Below are positions 12,128-23,125 of a DNA stretch of 64,000 nt, piece by piece. The stretch spans positions 8,603,371 through 8,667,370 of the forward strand of contig CM067503.1 of NCBI GenBank assembly GCA_034509495.1, read 5' to 3'. Position 1 is the stretch's first letter. Each line of letters starts with the position of its first letter. The position numbers and the translations under genes are program-made. The stretch is from Acestrorhynchus altus. Its lineage: Eukaryota > Chordata > Actinopteri > Characiformes > Acestrorhynchidae. The notes under the pieces were generated by a model. It made no database searches. It was given only the letters and a program-made list of their open reading frames with translations, and was not told the DNA's origin.

Positions 12128-13048
12128 GTCAGACATACACAAATGGAGGAGACTTCCAGGAAGGTAGAACTGGAAAGGTGACGGCAGGCCAGCTCCGAGG
12201 TGGCAGGGTTCGCTTAGTGCCATAATAGAGCAACACTACTCCTATCAAGATCAAAGCATTCTGCATGATCCTTCTCCTTCTTTTCTCACCCACCTTCTAT
12301 CCCTCGCTTTTTCCATCTGTCTCTCTCTCTCTATCTCTCCTTTGGCACCAAGGCCATCATTCATCGAAACCTCTTTTCAGGCACATACACTGGCAGATCA
12401 CAAAAACTCTTAATATACAGGAAAGATCATGTGTATACATATGCTGCATAAATAAATATATAAACATAAACTTCTTTTCTTTCTAAGTATAGCCTAATAT
12501 TCCACTATAAAGCGTTATCCTTAATTATTTTCATTTTAATTAGTAAATCTTAATTAACAATGAACATTTACCCTTAAAATTTTTGGCTTCAGACTGGGGG
12601 GTGAGGAGGGAGGTGGTGGTAGGGGGGGGTGTATAAATATGACAATCTTTTTGGGACCCGAAGGCAGGATTACTGATGCAGGCAAGCTTAGTTATTAAAC
12701 ACGTTCTAAATTAAATGCCTCCATGAATTTTGCACAGAAATATATTTTCATAGTTTTGCATGCCAAATGTGACATTTTATATTTGAGATTCATCTGCTGC
12801 AGTAATTTTGGGAAATGTCATATAAACAAAGATTTTGTCATTTACCAATGAAATTACTATGCATGGCAGGTTAGCCATTGCTTTTCTGGCTGCGCTGGTT
12901 GTTTCAAGTCAGCAAGCCATAAAAAATCTTTATCTCTCTGAAACACAGCAATTTGGGAGATAATGGAATGGTGACTTGGGGGCAGAGATGCCAGTGTGAG
13001 GAATTATACCACAATCTCACTGCATTTACAGCCGTCCTCAAAGCCGGA

Positions 13049-13118
<70 letters not shown>

Positions 13119-13128
13119 TCTCTTTCTC
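13049..13128. repeat. (TC)n microsatellite
   Basis: About 80 bp of TC with three interruptions. On the gene strand it is purine-rich and lies about 810 bp past the donor of exon 13938-14064. Confidence 0.9.
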
Positions 13129-13184
13129 TGTGGCTGCCTGAGACAGGAATCATTACAACTCTAAGCCTGCAGAATCTTTAACTA

Positions 13185-13188
13185 TACA

Positions 13189-13228
<40 letters not shown>

Positions 13229-13236
13229 TACACACG
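13185..13236. repeat. (CA)n microsatellite
   Basis: CA repeat with a few interruptions, followed by scattered CACACA words to about 13325. Confidence 0.85.
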
Positions 13237-13347
13237 CCTGTTCACAAATGGTCTCACTAAATACACCACACACATGCACAAATACAATTACATCTATATA
13301 CCCACATAAAATACACACACACATGGATATATGTGATATAATATATA

Positions 13348-13393
13348 CATAGGCAGCAATATATATATATATATATATATATTGCTGCCTATG
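13348..13393. repeat. Perfect 46-bp palindrome around (AT)10
   Basis: Arm CATAGGCAGCAAT at 13348-13360, then (AT)10, then ATTGCTGCCTATG at 13381-13393, the exact reverse complement of the arm. The two 13-bp arms have mixed sequence, so the symmetry is more than the AT repeat alone. Confidence 0.85.
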
Positions 13394-13937
13394 AATATAT
13401 TAGAAAAACTATGTATATAGAGAAAAATAGAAGGGCCACCATTTACAGTAATTTCTGAGCATTTCAATGAAGATAATGTTTTTCATTGGACAACAGTGAT
13501 ATTTGCAAATGTGTGTTTATGCAAGGAAAGCATTTAAACAGAAAAACGGGACAGAACAAAGCAAACTGTTGCACAAAACCTTGTATCTCCATTTTATTGT
13601 TTTCCACTTTTTGATGTAATGTAAATCTGACTTTCATCAAACTTTAATGATAAATGGACCAATAAAAATGCTCCACGATGGCCTTGATCCCTTTTGCATT
13701 CATTCTCTATTTTCTTGTCATTAAATCATGTGGAAACTCCTTAACACTGTCAGCTGACACAGAAGGCCTTTCAGAGCATTTGAATATGTCATAAACAGCA
13801 CAGCACACACAGACACATACACACACACACTGCTTCCTCTCACGGCCTTCTTTTCAATGTGTGCACCTGTGTTTGCATGAGTGTGAGCATGTGTATGTCG
13901 CTGTCTGCTGGGTACTAGTCTGTGTCTGTGTGGATAC

Positions 13938-14064
13938 CTGCCAGGGAAGGTCCGATTCAATGGCCAGTGGTGCACTGTTGATGGTGACTTCAGTGATTTC
14001 TCCATACTGGGCGATGACTTCGGCCTGACGCTGATGCAGAGAATTCAGCAAACGCATCTCTGCC
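13938..14064 (-). CDS. ofcc1: ofcc1 (opo) exon with AEVIAQYGEITEV
   Basis: This 127 nt exon has one base that completes a split CGG codon and then 42 codons, AEMRLLNSLHQRQAEV to ESDLPWQ. The acceptor is TGTGTGTTTTCAG|GGCAGAG and the donor is CTGGCAG|GTATCC. Phase 2 at the start matches the CG left by exon 15242-15315; phase 0 at the end matches exon 7012-7251. The first 18 residues look like an amphipathic helix that continues from the previous exon. The rest is more extended. I do not recognise a named domain. Short GT/CA repeats lie just outside both splice sites. Confidence 0.8.
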
Positions 14065-14904
14065 CTGAAAACACACACATACGCACACACACTATTGCAC
14101 ACGCACCAACACTGTACACAAAAACAACAGAACCACTAATCCTGTTACCAGGCACCCTCTCATTGCCCCGAATGTAATCTAATAACCTGAAACAGACCCT
14201 ATGTCTAACGCTGTTTTCTCTCTCTCCCCCCCCTCCACCTTTTTTTTTCTTCTTCTGGTTGGCCTCTCTGCATTATTGGGGCAAAGCAATAAAAACCTCC
14301 TTTGTCCCATCTTCTCGCTTAATCTCTTAATTCATTGAAACAGCAATACCACACTGTCTGTTTGCCAAAAAAAAAAATCTTAAAAACAACCTGAACCATG
14401 TTTAACCGAACAGTAAAAGTATTTATTTTTTTTATCTTGTCATTTTAAAACGTTCTGTGAACGAACTAGAAACAAGTAGAAAAGACAACCAGCATTCTTC
14501 ACCAAATCCCACAAAGACACTAAGAAAGCAGAAGTAGTAAGAGGTAGTAAGAAGAAAAGAGAGGTAGTAGTAAAAAACGACCTGGCATTAGTTTCTGCCG
14601 AATCTCCAGCAATTTCTGGTGGAATCTGGGCAATGTAGCTTTGGGCTAATGCATGATAAGACTCTCCTGTCTATTAGCCACCCACCAATAATATGACGAG
14701 AAATTTACAGGGCCAAGGAGAAGGTCACGGATACAAAATCCTCATCTGCAGCTAGCTGACAGCTACAGTGTCCAACTAACACCCACAGTCCAGCCGTCCT
14801 GATGCTGAGGATATTCTCTTGATTTTATTATGTCAGTGTGGATGGGGCTGAACAATTCTTAAAAACTTTAAACACTCATGCCTAGAGCGGTGTGAGGGGG
14901 AGAG

Positions 14905-14942
<38 letters not shown>

Positions 14943-15241
14943 AGAGAGATAAAGAGAGAGGGGAGGGGAGGACCAAAAGAGAAAGAGAGAAAGACTGATG
15001 TGCATGGAACAAAATTGATGCTCTTTTTGCGTCCAATGACACGGACAGATTTTTACACCCCGTGGCTATGTACCCACAATGCACTAGAAGAGACAATGCA
15101 TTGCGAAGTGTATTAGGGGTATATTACACATCTTCCCAAAAAAATGTCAGCAAAATGTAAATGCTGTTCAGAACATAGATTAATGATTATTTCACAAAAC
15201 ATCAGATGAAACCTTGCATAGAAATGCACATGGAAGCGTAC
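14065..15241 (-). other. ofcc1 intron, 1.2 kb
   Basis: Contains a T-rich stretch near 14223-14250, an A-run near 14369-14379 and a (GA)n-rich stretch at about 14900-14990. No other signal is seen. Confidence 0.7.
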
Positions 15242-15315
15242 CGCTGGAAAGCAGCATAGAGCCGGTCCTGCAGGACAGCCTCCTCCTGCTCCGCATCTCT
15301 AACGGGAAAGGGTTC
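15242..15315 (-). CDS. ofcc1: ofcc1 (opo) exon, DAEQEEAVLQDRLYAAFQ
   Basis: This 74 nt exon has 24 codons, EPFPVR then DAEQEEAVLQDRLYAAFQ, plus the first two bases of an Arg codon. The donor is CAGCG|GTACGC. I chose the acceptor ATCATGAAG|GAACCC because it is the one that keeps phase 0 with the upstream exon 17596-17777. The more pyrimidine-rich alternative, CCCGTTAG|AGATGC, would start at 15298 and break the frame. The DAEQEE to AAFQR segment is charged and helical and flows into AEMRLLNSL of the next exon. No domain is recognised. Confidence 0.7.
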
Positions 15316-17515
15316 CTTCATGATCAATACATAACAAAGGTTATTAATAAATAACAACAGAATACAGAAAGACAAGAATACATGTATGAAAACCAGTGAA
15401 TAACAGTAGCAAGCATGCAGGTGAGCATAAATACAGCGAAGAGGAACAGGAATTTCTCATTGTGAAGAAAAAGTAGTCAAGATCCTTGGACTTAGTTTGA
15501 ATAATAAAGTTTGGTTTCAGATTTCTCCTGGATGTCCCCTGTCCCCTCCATGTGTTCCGTTCCATCAACAACTCACCTATTTAACATCATTTAACACTGA
15601 TTTACCAAACCAGGTGTTGGGTGAGAACTATAAATAATATTACGCTCTCATGAAGAGAGCTTTGAAGATGTTTTCATGAATGGAGTGATGGAAAGCCACT
15701 ACTTTGTCATAAATGTTGCTTGTAAAAGAGGGAAAAAAATAGTTCAAAATAAATCAGACTGGTTTAATTTGAATTCACTGGATACAATGACACAATTATT
15801 AACTGCTTACAATTCTATTATGCCGTTTTCTGGGATAATTTGTGTGTATACACTACTAAGATACCAGCAAAGCTGTATGGTTGAAATTAGAAAATCTGTG
15901 CCAGGATGAAGTTGATGCCATTGTGAAGCATCTACCACAATTATAGTGTGAGTATGAGTGACCAGTGTCTACGTGGATAACAGACAAGAGCAGTGTTTAA
16001 GCAAACCGTCATAAACAAATAAATATAGATGAGACCCATTTGACGTCTCCTCCTGTATTTTTTTCTGAGCACACTTTGTTACCTTTGCATTGCCTCTTAA
16101 GACAGTCATCACTCGCCGCTTCCTCGCCCACTCTTTCTCCTCCATCATCCCTCTTTCCGCATGTTCATCCTTCCAATAGTAAAAAAAAAAAAGGCATATG
16201 TTTACTGGCCTGGACGTACAGTACAAGTGTTCAGAACCGTCACAGTAATACAATCTCCAGGCGACTGTTGTGAGCCAGTCCCCTACAGACACACAACACG
16301 TACACGCACACACACACACACACGTGTGCAGCTGAGATCTTTTGATGCACATTTCGAGGGATAGGATTCAGTCAGCAAATTTGCCTCCCTTTTCACTGGC
16401 ATTGTAGTGGCTGACTGACAGCGGTGCGCAGTGGTTGAAGTATTATGAAGGCTTTTGTTGCTGTGGGACTCCAAACAGACAGCAGCATTTTAAAATAGCT
16501 GTGGATTGTAGTGGTGCATAATGTGCTTTTTTGAAAGGGTAGTGGGCGCAGCGGCAGTCGCGAAACAGCGATGAGGTTTATAGACAAATAAAGCCCTCAT
16601 TTGCAGAAGCACAGAGATGAGAAACGATTATCCAAGAAATGCAATGAGTCAAGCGCCACCATTACTTTATCTTATTATAGATCAATTTCTCACTTTAACT
16701 TCAGCATTATCTACTTAATGCTGCCACTTGTCACTGCCAAGACAGATTATGAGCAAATATATGCTTTTTTTTTTTTCTAGTATCTGAAAATGGTTTGATG
16801 TTGTTCCTTTGGTTGTCAGACAATACCTCCCCACGTAACTACATTCAGCCCAAAAGAGTGAAGTGCTGGGTTACAGAAATCTGCTTCTGTAAGCTTCAGC
16901 ACATCCTCCCGCTAGTCCACACTCAAGTCTTTCACGCTCCAGTTTTCTGCAAAATGTCTGTTGACAAATCAAAAAAGGCAAAAATGAATAGTGGCGCACA
17001 GTCACAAAACTATTGAAGGGTGAAAGAATACAAGTACAGGAAGAGTTCAAGTCGCCGCTTTCTGAAGGCTTTTATTTTCCTTCTGAAAGATGTGAAATGT
17101 AGGCCACAAATTGTAAGAAAGGAAATGCTTTGGATTCCACAACAGAAATTGCTCTGACAAAAGCTATTTGCCACAAACTACAGACAATATAATCATGTAA
17201 ATCTCTGTTTAGAACAAATTCAAATCCGAACAAACTAGGAATGAAAAAGCCTGACTCAATGCACGTTGAGTCACAGCTCTGCAAAGCACTGTTTCTACAA
17301 TGAGCTGCAGTTGCATGAAGAAATAAGCAAAGGTTCTACTTAGTGAATGGATAACTGACTTCCACAGAACATTATACTTTCAAATTCGAAAGGGAACACA
17401 TGGCTGAGGCCAGGACAACTGTAGTGCACTCTAATCACTTTCTGTACCTCAGCTATCAGGTACACACTGGAAGGTTACAAAGACCTATTTTGTAAGTACT
17501 GTGCATGTGCGTGCA

Positions 17516-17584
<69 letters not shown>

Positions 17585-17595
17585 CTGACTCTGAC
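15316..17595 (-). other. ofcc1 intron, 2.3 kb
   Basis: Holds small CA words at 16303-16325, an A-run near 16182-16193 and the long (GT)n next to the 17596 donor. The open frame at 15969-16352 has no splice context and no motif. Nothing else is identifiable. Confidence 0.6.
17519..17583. repeat. (GT)n microsatellite beside a splice donor
   Basis: Uninterrupted GT for about 65 bp. On the gene strand it is (CA)n and begins 12 bases after the end of exon 17596-17777. CA repeats just past a donor are known binding sites for hnRNP L. Confidence 0.95.
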
Positions 17596-17777
17596 CTGTT
17601 CCAGCGAAGGCCTGCCCACTGGGATCATGTCATCCTGTACTCGTTTTCTCAGCTGTTCCACATACTGGGGGATAACCTCTTCTCTCCTCTCCACCAGCTG
17701 CTCCCGCAACCGATCCCTCCATTCAGCCAGGGGGAGCTTAGGAGCTCCAGCCACTGTCCTCTCTTCCAGTACACTAC
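17596..17777 (-). CDS. ofcc1: ofcc1 (opo) exon with a long charged helix
   Basis: This 182 nt exon has two bases completing a Gly codon and then 60 codons, from SVLEERTVAGAPKLPLAEW through EQLVERREEVIPQYVEQL to VGRPSLEQ. The acceptor is a pure (CT)n tract ending CTCTAG|GTAGTG and the donor is GAACAG|GTCAGA. The middle (about residues 18-48) has evenly spaced Leu, Val and Ile among Arg and Glu and reads as an amphipathic helix or coiled coil. It is phase 1 to phase 0, so skipping it would shift the frame. Microsatellites form its acceptor tract and lie 12 bases past its donor. It follows IIDLP of the previous exon. Confidence 0.85.
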
Positions 17778-17778
17778 C

Positions 17779-17780
<2 letters not shown>

Positions 17781-17814
<34 letters not shown>
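17781..17814. repeat. (GA)n microsatellite forming the acceptor pyrimidine tract
   Basis: 17 GA units on the plus strand. On the gene strand this is (CT)n, ending directly in TAG at the start of exon 17596-17777, so it serves as that exon's polypyrimidine tract. Confidence 0.95.
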
Positions 17815-17818
<4 letters not shown>

Positions 17819-18824
17819 CATAATTAACTGGTCAGTGCCAATGTTTATTATTGTATGCCATTGCTTCAGCAGGCTCAGTTTGAAATGAAGCAGGACTATG
17901 GGATTAAAGAGCAGACTGTCAACTGTAATCTGGTGGTATTTACAGCTATATTCAGAGAGCAAGAACATACTTGATACATTTCAGGAAACCATGGGTAATT
18001 AGAAAATTGGCTGTTGAGGAAAAAGTTTGCTCTAAGAGGGAAAGAACATCTAGACAAAGACCAGGACCAGCAAAGTGCTTTGAACTGATGAACCCTGAGT
18101 CTCGTTCTGATGTTTTGACAGCAAAGGTTCCCTCCCTGCACACCCCCATGAAACGTCAACTTTGTGTGGTCTCTTTCTGATGGTAGATGCTGCATTCTGA
18201 CTAGTCCTGTGTTGACATTTTAGGATTGTTGTTGGCTTCTTAATGCATCTTGCAGTCTGCTCAAGTTCAGCTAGATCAGCCTGTCCTAGCCACGTTGGAG
18301 AACATTTTGGTCAACAGTCAGACCATGGAATGGCTCATTTGCAATAGTTTTAAGGTCACCTTAAATAGCTCTTCAGACTCTGCATCTACAATCCTCTTTC
18401 TGAAGGCAACAGAGAGCTGTCTAGATCTGGCCATGATAATAAAACTCACTTCAACAATCACGAGTAAACCAAACTAAGGCTTGAACCCGAATGACGCCCA
18501 AAATGCAAAACAGCTCATACCTGGCATTTTGAAGGTATCATCTGCTTATGATTGCATTTCTCATCTAATTTCCACAAGAGGAGGGTGTGGTGCATATTAT
18601 TGAGCTAAATCCAGATGAGACACCTAATTTAACTTGAGCAACAGTCACGAGTACTGCTTTAATGCATTAGTTCGTTTGTTACTAGAGCATGCTGCCAAAC
18701 ATATTCCAATTTCTCATGGCCTCCTTACGTTGTATGCACACCTTAAGGTCTGGACACCCCTGGTCAAATTTACATGTGCTGTTGACTTTCTAAATGGAGA
18801 AAGAACTGGCACATGCACAGATAC

Positions 18825-19312
18825 ACTGTATGACACCCCTTTGAAACACTCCATTAAGTTACTTTAATTTGCACTTATTGCTGACACAAATGTGCAAATG
18901 CACACACAGCTGCCAATTGAATAGGACTCTCTGAAGCAGAAAACCATGATCCTATTTCCACTGTGCCTAATGCCAGACATGGGATAGATGGGTATAAATC
19001 TCCCAAATATGGAACTGTAGAGCAGTGGAATTGTGTTCTCTGGAATGATGATGCACCAACTAATACTTCTGGGATGAGTTGGGAACTAGGGATAAGATGG
19101 GTTGGTGATCATCCAACATCTTGACCTCACTATATACTATCTTGTCACTGACTGCAAATAAGTACTTGCTCCAAAATCTAGTAGAATGCTGTTCCTGGAC
19201 AGTAAAGACAGTTAGTCCAACAAAGCAGGATAAACAGTTTTAATATTCTTGATTTCACAAAAAAACAAAATGAGCAGGTGCCCCGATACTTTTGTCCATA
19301 TAGCATACATTT
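18825..19312. mobile_element. Non-autonomous DNA transposon relic (family 1)
   Basis: Same order of words as at 4730-5125: TGCCTAATGCCAGACATGG, GTAGAGCAGTGGAATTGTGT, CATCCAACATCTTGACCTCA and CTGGACAGTAAAGACAGTTA, ending GGTGCCCCGATACTTTTGTC then CATATAG. It is the fullest copy in the window. No open frame. Confidence 0.65.
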
Positions 19313-21889
19313 TATTACACACTGTAATTGTAATTGCTTAATTTAACAGATTGGGAAAAAATAACCTATTCAATTTTATCTGGCTTGATATAATACTGTA
19401 TATAGTATCTAAATGTAAAACCATCAAAACAATCATTTTGAACAGGGTTTATCCTCAAACCTTGCTTATAACTGTACTAAATGCACCCCCCTTCCCCATC
19501 ACACTTACAAACATACACACACACATACACAAACACATAAACTAGTCAGGCCTGGCAAAGCATATTTCGGGGGTGTGAGCATTTCCCTCCAAACCAAATC
19601 ATAGAGACATTTGGAGATTTAATTAAACCATTCAGTTAATCCATTAGCAGTTCTGCTAATGAAGGTCTAGTGTAATAGCACCCTTCCACACACCCCCTGA
19701 CACACACTCACACACACACCCCATCAGACTGATCAGCGGATAAAGTGCTGGCTCATAGCTAATGTCTATAATGGGACTACTATCCCTCATGTGTACAGAG
19801 AGCAGAACTCTGATTACTTTCGAAGAAGAATTGCATTAGGCCTAATAGGGTTTCACAGCTTTTCTTGTAAGCCGGTCTCAATGTACCGTCAACGTGTGCA
19901 GTCTGCCACCTAAAGAACCCGCTCCAATCCGGCAACACCAAACGGCTTCCCCTGAGAGGGATTTCTCCTTAAACACTGCACACTGGACGACGTCCATTTA
20001 GCTAATGATGTTTCGCATGCCTTGTTCATTGTTAACATGCTTTTGTGTGAGAGTGCGCAAGAGCAAGGAGAAAGGCCTGCAATGGTCTCGGAAGAGTAAA
20101 GGACTAAGGAAAAAAAAAAGCCCAAGACACACACCAGTGGGAGGCAGGAGCAAAATAATACACAAGGCAATTGTCTCTGGCCTATTGTCATTGCAAGTCC
20201 TCGATAGCTGGATGGAAGGATGGTAGGTCGAAGAGGAGAAGAGAGGAACGGGATGTGCCTCCTCCTGCTCTCTGTGTGAGAGTCTTAATCCTGGCATCCT
20301 CTTTACTTGTGTGCCTTTGTGGGATTTTATGAACATTCCTAGACAATAGCCAAGTGTCTAATCTCATGGCTCCAGCAAAAATCCCAAACAATCAAACCCA
20401 AACCTTAGCCGGCTAACGCCGCACACATGCAAGTAAACATTCCGACTGGCCTAAGCCAGTCCTGCAGAGGAATTACAACAGCCACGCGCCACCTCGACCA
20501 ATCGCTGCGAGAGCAGCTTCCACACTAAAACAAAGACAGTGAAAAGTCTGGCAGTTCTCCCACCAGTTTTGGAGCGAGTCTTAAACCTGTCCCCCTGCTA
20601 ATGGAACAAGGATTGAAGCAGGGACAACAAAGACTCTAGCACACGGGAAAAGCCTATTACAGCACTGTAATCAGTGTGTGTCCACCTGAGCAGTCTCCAG
20701 CTCCCTGATGAGGAAAAGAGGTCTTTTGTGAGGATTTATGAGATTTGATAGGTGGGCTACCCTTGTATTGCAGCAATGAGTAATGTTTTGCCTGGAAAGT
20801 ATTTATCATGAGTATGAATCATGTTATAATGCATTTTATGATGTATTGCTTTTTGCAGGTGTTATATTTTATGTCAAAATAAATACTTGAATATTAGAAT
20901 ACTGCTGATAATACAGTATTCTATTGTATCGATAAGACATCCCAACCATTAATACGTTTCATAGAAATCAGTGGCCATGTTTACATTCAAAGATTTCCTC
21001 CTATGACTGTATGGTGAAAATCTCCATTTCCATGTACGCTACAATAATCTCATCCAAAATGACATGTTTGTGTAGAGTACCACTTAGTGTACATGTTACC
21101 ATGACAACGAGCATCTTTTTTTAAACTGCTTAAAGGTGAGTAGGTGTTTGCATTGTTATTAGTCATCTATTTAACTGATTATTTAAAAGATTATTTCAAG
21201 GATTACCCACTGTTCATTTGGAATCTGTATTCAGAATGACCTCATTGAGAATAGTCTATTGCGATTAAGATGTCTATTCAGATTGAGTGATCAGTCTGAA
21301 TATTAGTGGAGTCTCAGGCTGCATGTAAATGCATTTGCAAGATGCATAAAACATGAAAAAACTTTATTTTCATGACATATGAGCAAATACAATTCTTTAA
21401 AGAGAAACATACTAATTTTGATCATTTTTCATAATAAGTCGTGTCCATATTGACCAGTATGACATCTACATTTAAAATATTTTTATTTCATGACTTTAGC
21501 AGTTTCTTTAATTGCTCATTTTGAATTATCAGCCCATCACTTACCTTTTATGTATCTGTATATAATACACTGTTGTTCATATGTTTTTGTGCTGATTTAT
21601 TGTTTATTTGTTTTTTTATATAGGATAGTGTGTCCAAAGGCTTTTGGTTTAATGGTTGTATTTTTATTATTATTATTATTATTTTTTAAACATACATTAT
21701 TTTTGCAAAGACATACAATTGATTGGTATGCTTGCTGGGTCATTATAACTGCAGTCATTTTAGGAGGATATATACCCCTCTGTGACACATCTGAAACTTG
21801 CAGTGTGCAAATGCCTCTTGTTCTATAGAATAGCTCAGACTCCTCAAATGTTAAAGTCTATACACATTTGTGCTGAAGCTTCATCTTAC

Positions 21890-21979
21890 CTGGCAAATCG
21901 ATGATTGTTGAATCCTCATCTTCATTCAGCATCTGAGACAGCTTCTCATATAGACCCTGCTCATCTTTGTGCATGAAGT
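21890..21979 (-). CDS. ofcc1: ofcc1 (opo) exon, acidic NEDEDSTIIDLP
   Basis: This 90 nt exon has two bases of an Asn codon, 29 codons (FMHKDEQGLYEKLSQM, LNEDEDSTIIDLP) and one base of a Gly codon. The acceptor is GTTGTGTCCTAG|ACTTCATG and the donor is TTTGCCAG|GTAAGA, close to consensus. Phases are 1 and 1, so it can be skipped in frame. The acidic EDEDS followed by TIIDLP looks like a casein-kinase-type site before a short hydrophobic motif; that reading is inference. Confidence 0.85.
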
Positions 21980-22725
21980 CTAGGACACAACACACATGAC
22001 TTTAAAGAGCTGTTTAAAAATATTTTTTTTTACAAAGCCAGCCTTGTTATTCATTTTAACATCAATGTCGAATATCGATCAATGTCACCTGCACTGCAAA
22101 GTCAAAATGAAAAGCGCAGTAACGATTTTCCACCAAACTGACACTAATTCTCGACCTTAATTTACATTCATTCATTATAGCTCAAAGCTAATAATAACAT
22201 ACACGTAGGTCCTTGTGTTAGGCCGTCTAGGGCGAGGAAATATATGCAGAATTTTACATTGCACTGCTCCCACCTAAGGAATATCATTGTCAAAGGTGAT
22301 TCTGTTTGGTGGGATTCAAGGATATTACAGAACAGCAATGTCCAAAAAGATACAGTTGGAATCGCTTTTCTGTTAATAGGCAGGTTTCATTATAACATGC
22401 ATATTACCTCAATCCCAAGAGCATGCTTTTAATAGGCAAATGTCGAGGGGGGGAGGGGGGATAAGTTATTGCTACACTGAGGAGATTCACTGCTGTCATT
22501 TAGACTATGTTAAAGGAAGCAATGAAGGAAAAGACTGAAAATGGAACCAACCAATGCTACGTGACCTTCAGCAATGCTGGCCACGGCACGGGCCTATCTC
22601 GTCGGCCATCAGTTAAAAAGTATTTACATAGACCGTCCCACCGAGCGCAGTGACTGGCCGAGAGTGATCTCGCTCACCCTGCTTTAATGAACTGAGACGG
22701 CCCATTACAAGCAGAAATGGCATAC
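21980..22725 (-). other. ofcc1 intron, 746 bp
   Basis: No repeats other than a G-rich run at 22446-22461. The part from 22560 to 22725 is GC-richer than a typical intron and stays open on the gene strand with the exon before it. That is consistent with a longer exon read-through, but the GTATGC donor at 22725 fits the phase of the next exon. Confidence 0.6.
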
Positions 22726-22830
22726 TTAATTCCAGCTCATCTCCCGCTCCGACCCCGGTCGTCCTGCACCGCCTTGGGTCACCCTGCACTGCCGCCGAGG
22801 GGTCAAAGTAATTTCGGGCACCTTCATTTC
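22726..22830 (-). CDS. ofcc1: ofcc1 (opo) exon with NEGARNYFDP
   Basis: This 105 nt exon has two bases completing Gly, 34 codons (NEGARNYFDPSAAVQ to GAGDELEL) and one base of Asn. The acceptor is GTACTTTCCACAG|GAAATG and the donor is GAATTAA|GTATGC, a fair site without the usual G before the cut. NE..RNYFDP and the later DPRRC match, in order, the NE..RNYFDP and NPRQC that I recall from human OFCC1. This is a main basis for the gene name. Phases are 1 and 1, so it is skippable in frame. GC content is about 60%, far above its introns. Confidence 0.85.
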   Translation of the reverse strand, partial: EMKVPEITLTPRRQCRVTQGGAGRPGSEREMSWN

Positions 22831-22964
22831 CTGTGGAAAGTACAGACGGACGAAAAAAGAGAAAAGAGAGAGAGAGTGAGCGAGCGAGCAAGCGAGTGTG
22901 GGGGGGTGTGGTAGGGAGTTGATAGGTGGCGGGTTGGGTAAGGTTAGTGATTATTAGAAGCATA

Positions 22965-23125
22965 TGAAGCGAAAATGTTAATTTTGAAAGCCCACACCGC
23001 CCCGGCTGGGCAGCATTTGCTACCTGATAAGGCCCTCGCTCAGCCCTGTTCCCAGCATTGAACCCACCAGGGCCCACCGCTGCTCTGGGGCCTAATTAGC
23101 ATGCCAGGAAAGGTCAGCCCAGGCA
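22965..23125. promoter_or_regulatory. Enhancer-like non-coding island (candidate)
   Basis: GC-rich and non-repetitive, with AAAATGTTAATTTTGAAAGC at one side and GGGGCCTAATTAGCATGCC at the other. The TAATTAG core fits paired-type homeodomains such as Vsx2, a factor known to act on the opo locus. The open frames here do not join any neighbouring exon. The call is composition-based inference. Confidence 0.25.

Larger units (their letters stand above)
7252..13937 (-). other. ofcc1 intron, 6.7 kb, repeat-rich
   Basis: It lies between the phase-0 donor at 13938 and the acceptor at 7252. It holds a Tc1 end relic, two foldback MITEs, long GT, AAAC, TA, CT and CA microsatellites and a 46-bp palindrome, listed separately. 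The stretches 8640-9680, 11400-12090 and 12490-13040 hold nothing I can name, apart from a C-rich run near 11958-11985 and a G-rich run near 12596-12630. Open frames such as 10732-10977 have no splice context or known motif. Confidence 0.6.
17778..21889 (-). other. ofcc1 intron, 4.1 kb
   Basis: Begins (gene strand) after exon 21890-21979. It holds a family-1 transposon relic at 18825-19312, short CA words near 19510-19540 and 19702-19722, and a TTA run near 21662-21690. The stretch 19560-20570 is richer in mixed sequence (GCTAATGAAG, TTAGCTAATGATG, CGGCTAACGCCGC) and might hold conserved non-coding DNA, but there is no way to tell from one genome. Confidence 0.6.

Noticed and set aside
15969..16352. 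127-codon minus-strand frame
   Set aside because: It begins in a (GT)n-derived VCVCACT stretch, has no family resemblance, and no splice site that fits the gene's phases.
22613..23077. 154-codon minus-strand open frame taken as one gene
   Set aside because: Only 22726-22830 is exonic by splice signals and phase; the upstream part is intron that happens to stay open and the downstream part follows a donor.
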